From Hyphomicrobiales bacterium (lineage in GTDB: Bacteria > Pseudomonadota > Alphaproteobacteria > Rhizobiales > Beijerinckiaceae): a stretch of DNA of 64,000 nt. The stretch's first letter is position 1, and the number at the start of each line of letters is the position of its first letter. Made by a program: the position numbers and the translations under genes. The stretch spans positions 1 through 64,000 of the forward strand of contig CANGPL010000001.1 of the NCBI GenBank assembly GCA_947455725.1, in the 5' to 3' direction. Shown one piece after another: positions 62,739 through 64,000 of the stretch. Under the pieces are notes generated by a model, which saw only the letters and a program-made list of their open reading frames with translations, was not told where the DNA came from and searched no databases.

Positions 62739-64000
62739 ATTTGCGTTCCAACTTCCACGGCGCGGTCAGACGGAATATGAAAATAGGCCGAGGCGTCATG
62801 CGCACGCCGTGCAAGCCAAATGAAAAGTTGATCTTGCCAGCCCGGCATATCGGAATGCGCGGCGCGCTTTAACATGCGGCGCGATAAGAAAAACGATGTT
62901 TGCATCACATCAAATTTCAGCCCCAGCTTTTTCAAGGCCGGAATAGCCTTCGGAATATTGGGCTCATCCATAAAGCCGAATTTCAATTTCACGACGTAAA
63001 AAGTTTCCGAAATCTGTTCAACGACCGCGCGATCTTGCGCATGAACATAAGGAACATCCGCCGTCTCAATCGACATGATCACATTCTGCATATGAAGGAC
63101 TTTATTGTGTTTCAAATTATGCAGCAACGCGCTTGGTACGCGGCCCGCATGGCCGGTTAGAAATACTGCCGTGCCCGATGCCCGATTGGGTGGTCGCTTT
63201 TCGAGCATTTCGACAAAGCCTTTAAGCTCCACCTCATCACGATGCGTGCGTTGTGAGAGAATAGCCGAGCCCCGACGCCAGGTGATCATAATCACCATGA
63301 GACTGATGCCGACGAGAACCGGCAACCACCCACCTTCGAAAATCTTGATTAAATTGGCAGACAAAAACAGCAAATCGATGATCAAAAAAGGCAAGATCAT
63401 CCCGGCTGCCAACCAGATCGGCATGCGCCATAATTTCCACGCCACAATAAAAGCGAGGATCACGGTAATCACCATCGTTCCCGTCACCGCAATACCATAG
63501 GCAGCCGCTAGGCTCGCCGATGATCGGAAGAGCTGAACGAGCAAAAGAACCGCACCCAATAAGAGCCAATTAATGCCCGGAATATAAATTTGGCCGCGCT
63601 CCAATTCCGATGTTGCGCGAATATCAAAGCGCGGCAAAAGTCCCAATTGTACCGCTTGTTGGGTCAGCGAAAATGCCCCCGTAATCACCGCTTGGCTCGC
63701 GATGATGGTGGCAACCGTTGCCAAGATAACCATCGGCACAAGCGCCCAGTCGGGATACAAAAGAAAGAACGGGTTTTCGAGCGTTTCTGGTGAGGCAATC
63801 ACCAATGCACCTTGTCCGAGATAGTTAAGGGCGAGGCAGGGAAACGCGATATAGAGCCAGGCCGTGCGAATGGGGCCGCGCCCAAAATGCCCCAGATCCG
63901 CATACAGCGCTTCAGCACCCGTTACCGCCAAGAAAACGGATCCAAGGGTCAGAAAACTATTAAAGCCATGATGGAGCAGAAAATGCAGCCCGCTTAGCGG
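62729..64000 (-). CDS. kup: Second Kup potassium transporter (5' part beyond the window)
   Basis: A second K+ transporter of the Kup family, truncated by the window end; 423 codons are visible in frame. The visible part has [40 protein letters not shown] and the C-terminal cytoplasmic domain ([15 protein letters not shown]). It is clearly diverged from the first copy, so the pair is not a recent duplication. The frame continues upstream as [20 protein letters not shown], so the TTG at 63931 is not the true start. Confidence 0.93.
   Translation of the reverse strand, partial: PLSGLHFLLHHGFNSFLTLGSVFLAVTGAEALYADLGHFGRGPIRTAWLYIAFPCLALNYLGQGALVIASPETLENPFFLLYPDWALVPMVILATVATIIASQAVITGAFSLTQQAVQLGLLPRFDIRATSELERGQIYIPGINWLLLGAVLLLVQLFRSSASLAAAYGIAVTGTMVITVILAFIVAWKLWRMPIWLAAGMILPFLIIDLLFLSANLIKIFEGGWLPVLVGISLMVIMITWRRGSAILSQRTHRDEVELKGFVEMLEKRPPNRASGTAVFLTGHAGRVPSALLHNLKHNKVLHMQNVIMSIETADVPYVHAQDRAVVEQISETFYVVKLKFGFMDEPNIPKAIPALKKLGLKFDVMQTSFFLSRRMLKRAAHSDMPGWQDQLFIWLARRAHDASAYFHIPSDRAVEVGTQIGV

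Overview
The window is chromosomal DNA of an alphaproteobacterium, most likely a member of the Hyphomicrobiales (Rhizobiales). Evidence: a CpdR response regulator next to an N-formylglutamate amidohydrolase, a symmetrical-homospermidine synthase, a rhizobial-type small heat-shock gene with a ROSE-like leader, an alphaproteobacterial Zur box, two cobalamin riboswitches, malonyl-CoA decarboxylase, and a cysteine-free ribosomal protein L36. Base composition is moderate, except for a visibly A+T-richer stretch at about 28.7-37.5 kb. Genes are tightly packed, with many ATGA start/stop overlaps and three convergent pairs whose stop codons overlap.

Layout. 0.2-3.6 kb: polyamine synthesis (ornithine decarboxylase, a GNAT enzyme, homospermidine synthase). 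3.6-4.9 kb: a second GNAT and a Phd/VapC toxin-antitoxin pair behind a palindromic operator. 4.9-9.6 kb: a leftward six-gene zinc-starvation operon behind a near-perfect Zur box (His-rich membrane peptide, ABC ATPase, permease, binding protein, CobW GTPase, WD40 protein), every junction but one an ATGA overlap. 9.6-11.7 kb: a small membrane protein, a NicO/RcnA-type metal permease and a DUF1007 periplasmic protein. 11.9-28.6 kb: housekeeping genes: hemH, kpsF, galU, a lytic transglycosylase, gltBD, threonine aldolase, hsp20, a lysophospholipase-like hydrolase, hisN, a candidate sRNA, N-formylglutamate amidohydrolase, cpdR, tRNA-Val(GAC) and rpmJ.

28.6-37.4 kb is the unusual part. Behind the intact rpmJ lie four decayed copies of rpmJ sequence (29.7, 32.6, 36.6 and 37.3 kb). 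They separate four modules: a predicted outer-membrane barrel protein; a secreted subtilisin-like (S8) protein followed by an IS3-family remnant; a larger repeat-rich S8 protein with a coupled small exported protein and a broken tyrosine-integrase N-terminus; and a short hypothetical gene. The layout suggests repeated insertion of foreign cassettes at the 3' side of a ribosomal protein gene. The two S8 proteins share an N-terminal repeat family and end where a classical autotransporter would start its barrel.

37.5-64 kb is again core or metabolic: a broken VOC gene, bluB plus a coupled DMT transporter under a cobalamin riboswitch, queF, an ABM-like protein, a LysE/ArgO exporter, a BPL_N-type protein, malonyl-CoA decarboxylase, YbaK, several DMT transporters, a 2OG-Fe(II) oxygenase, an atypical Nramp-like transporter, a NitT/TauT-type ABC system with an internal attenuator, cytochrome c, uppP, a nickel/cobalt permease under a second cobalamin riboswitch, fsr, a MacAB-like exporter, an SDR protein without the usual Tyr/Lys pair, and two convergent kup potassium-transporter genes, the second running off the window end.
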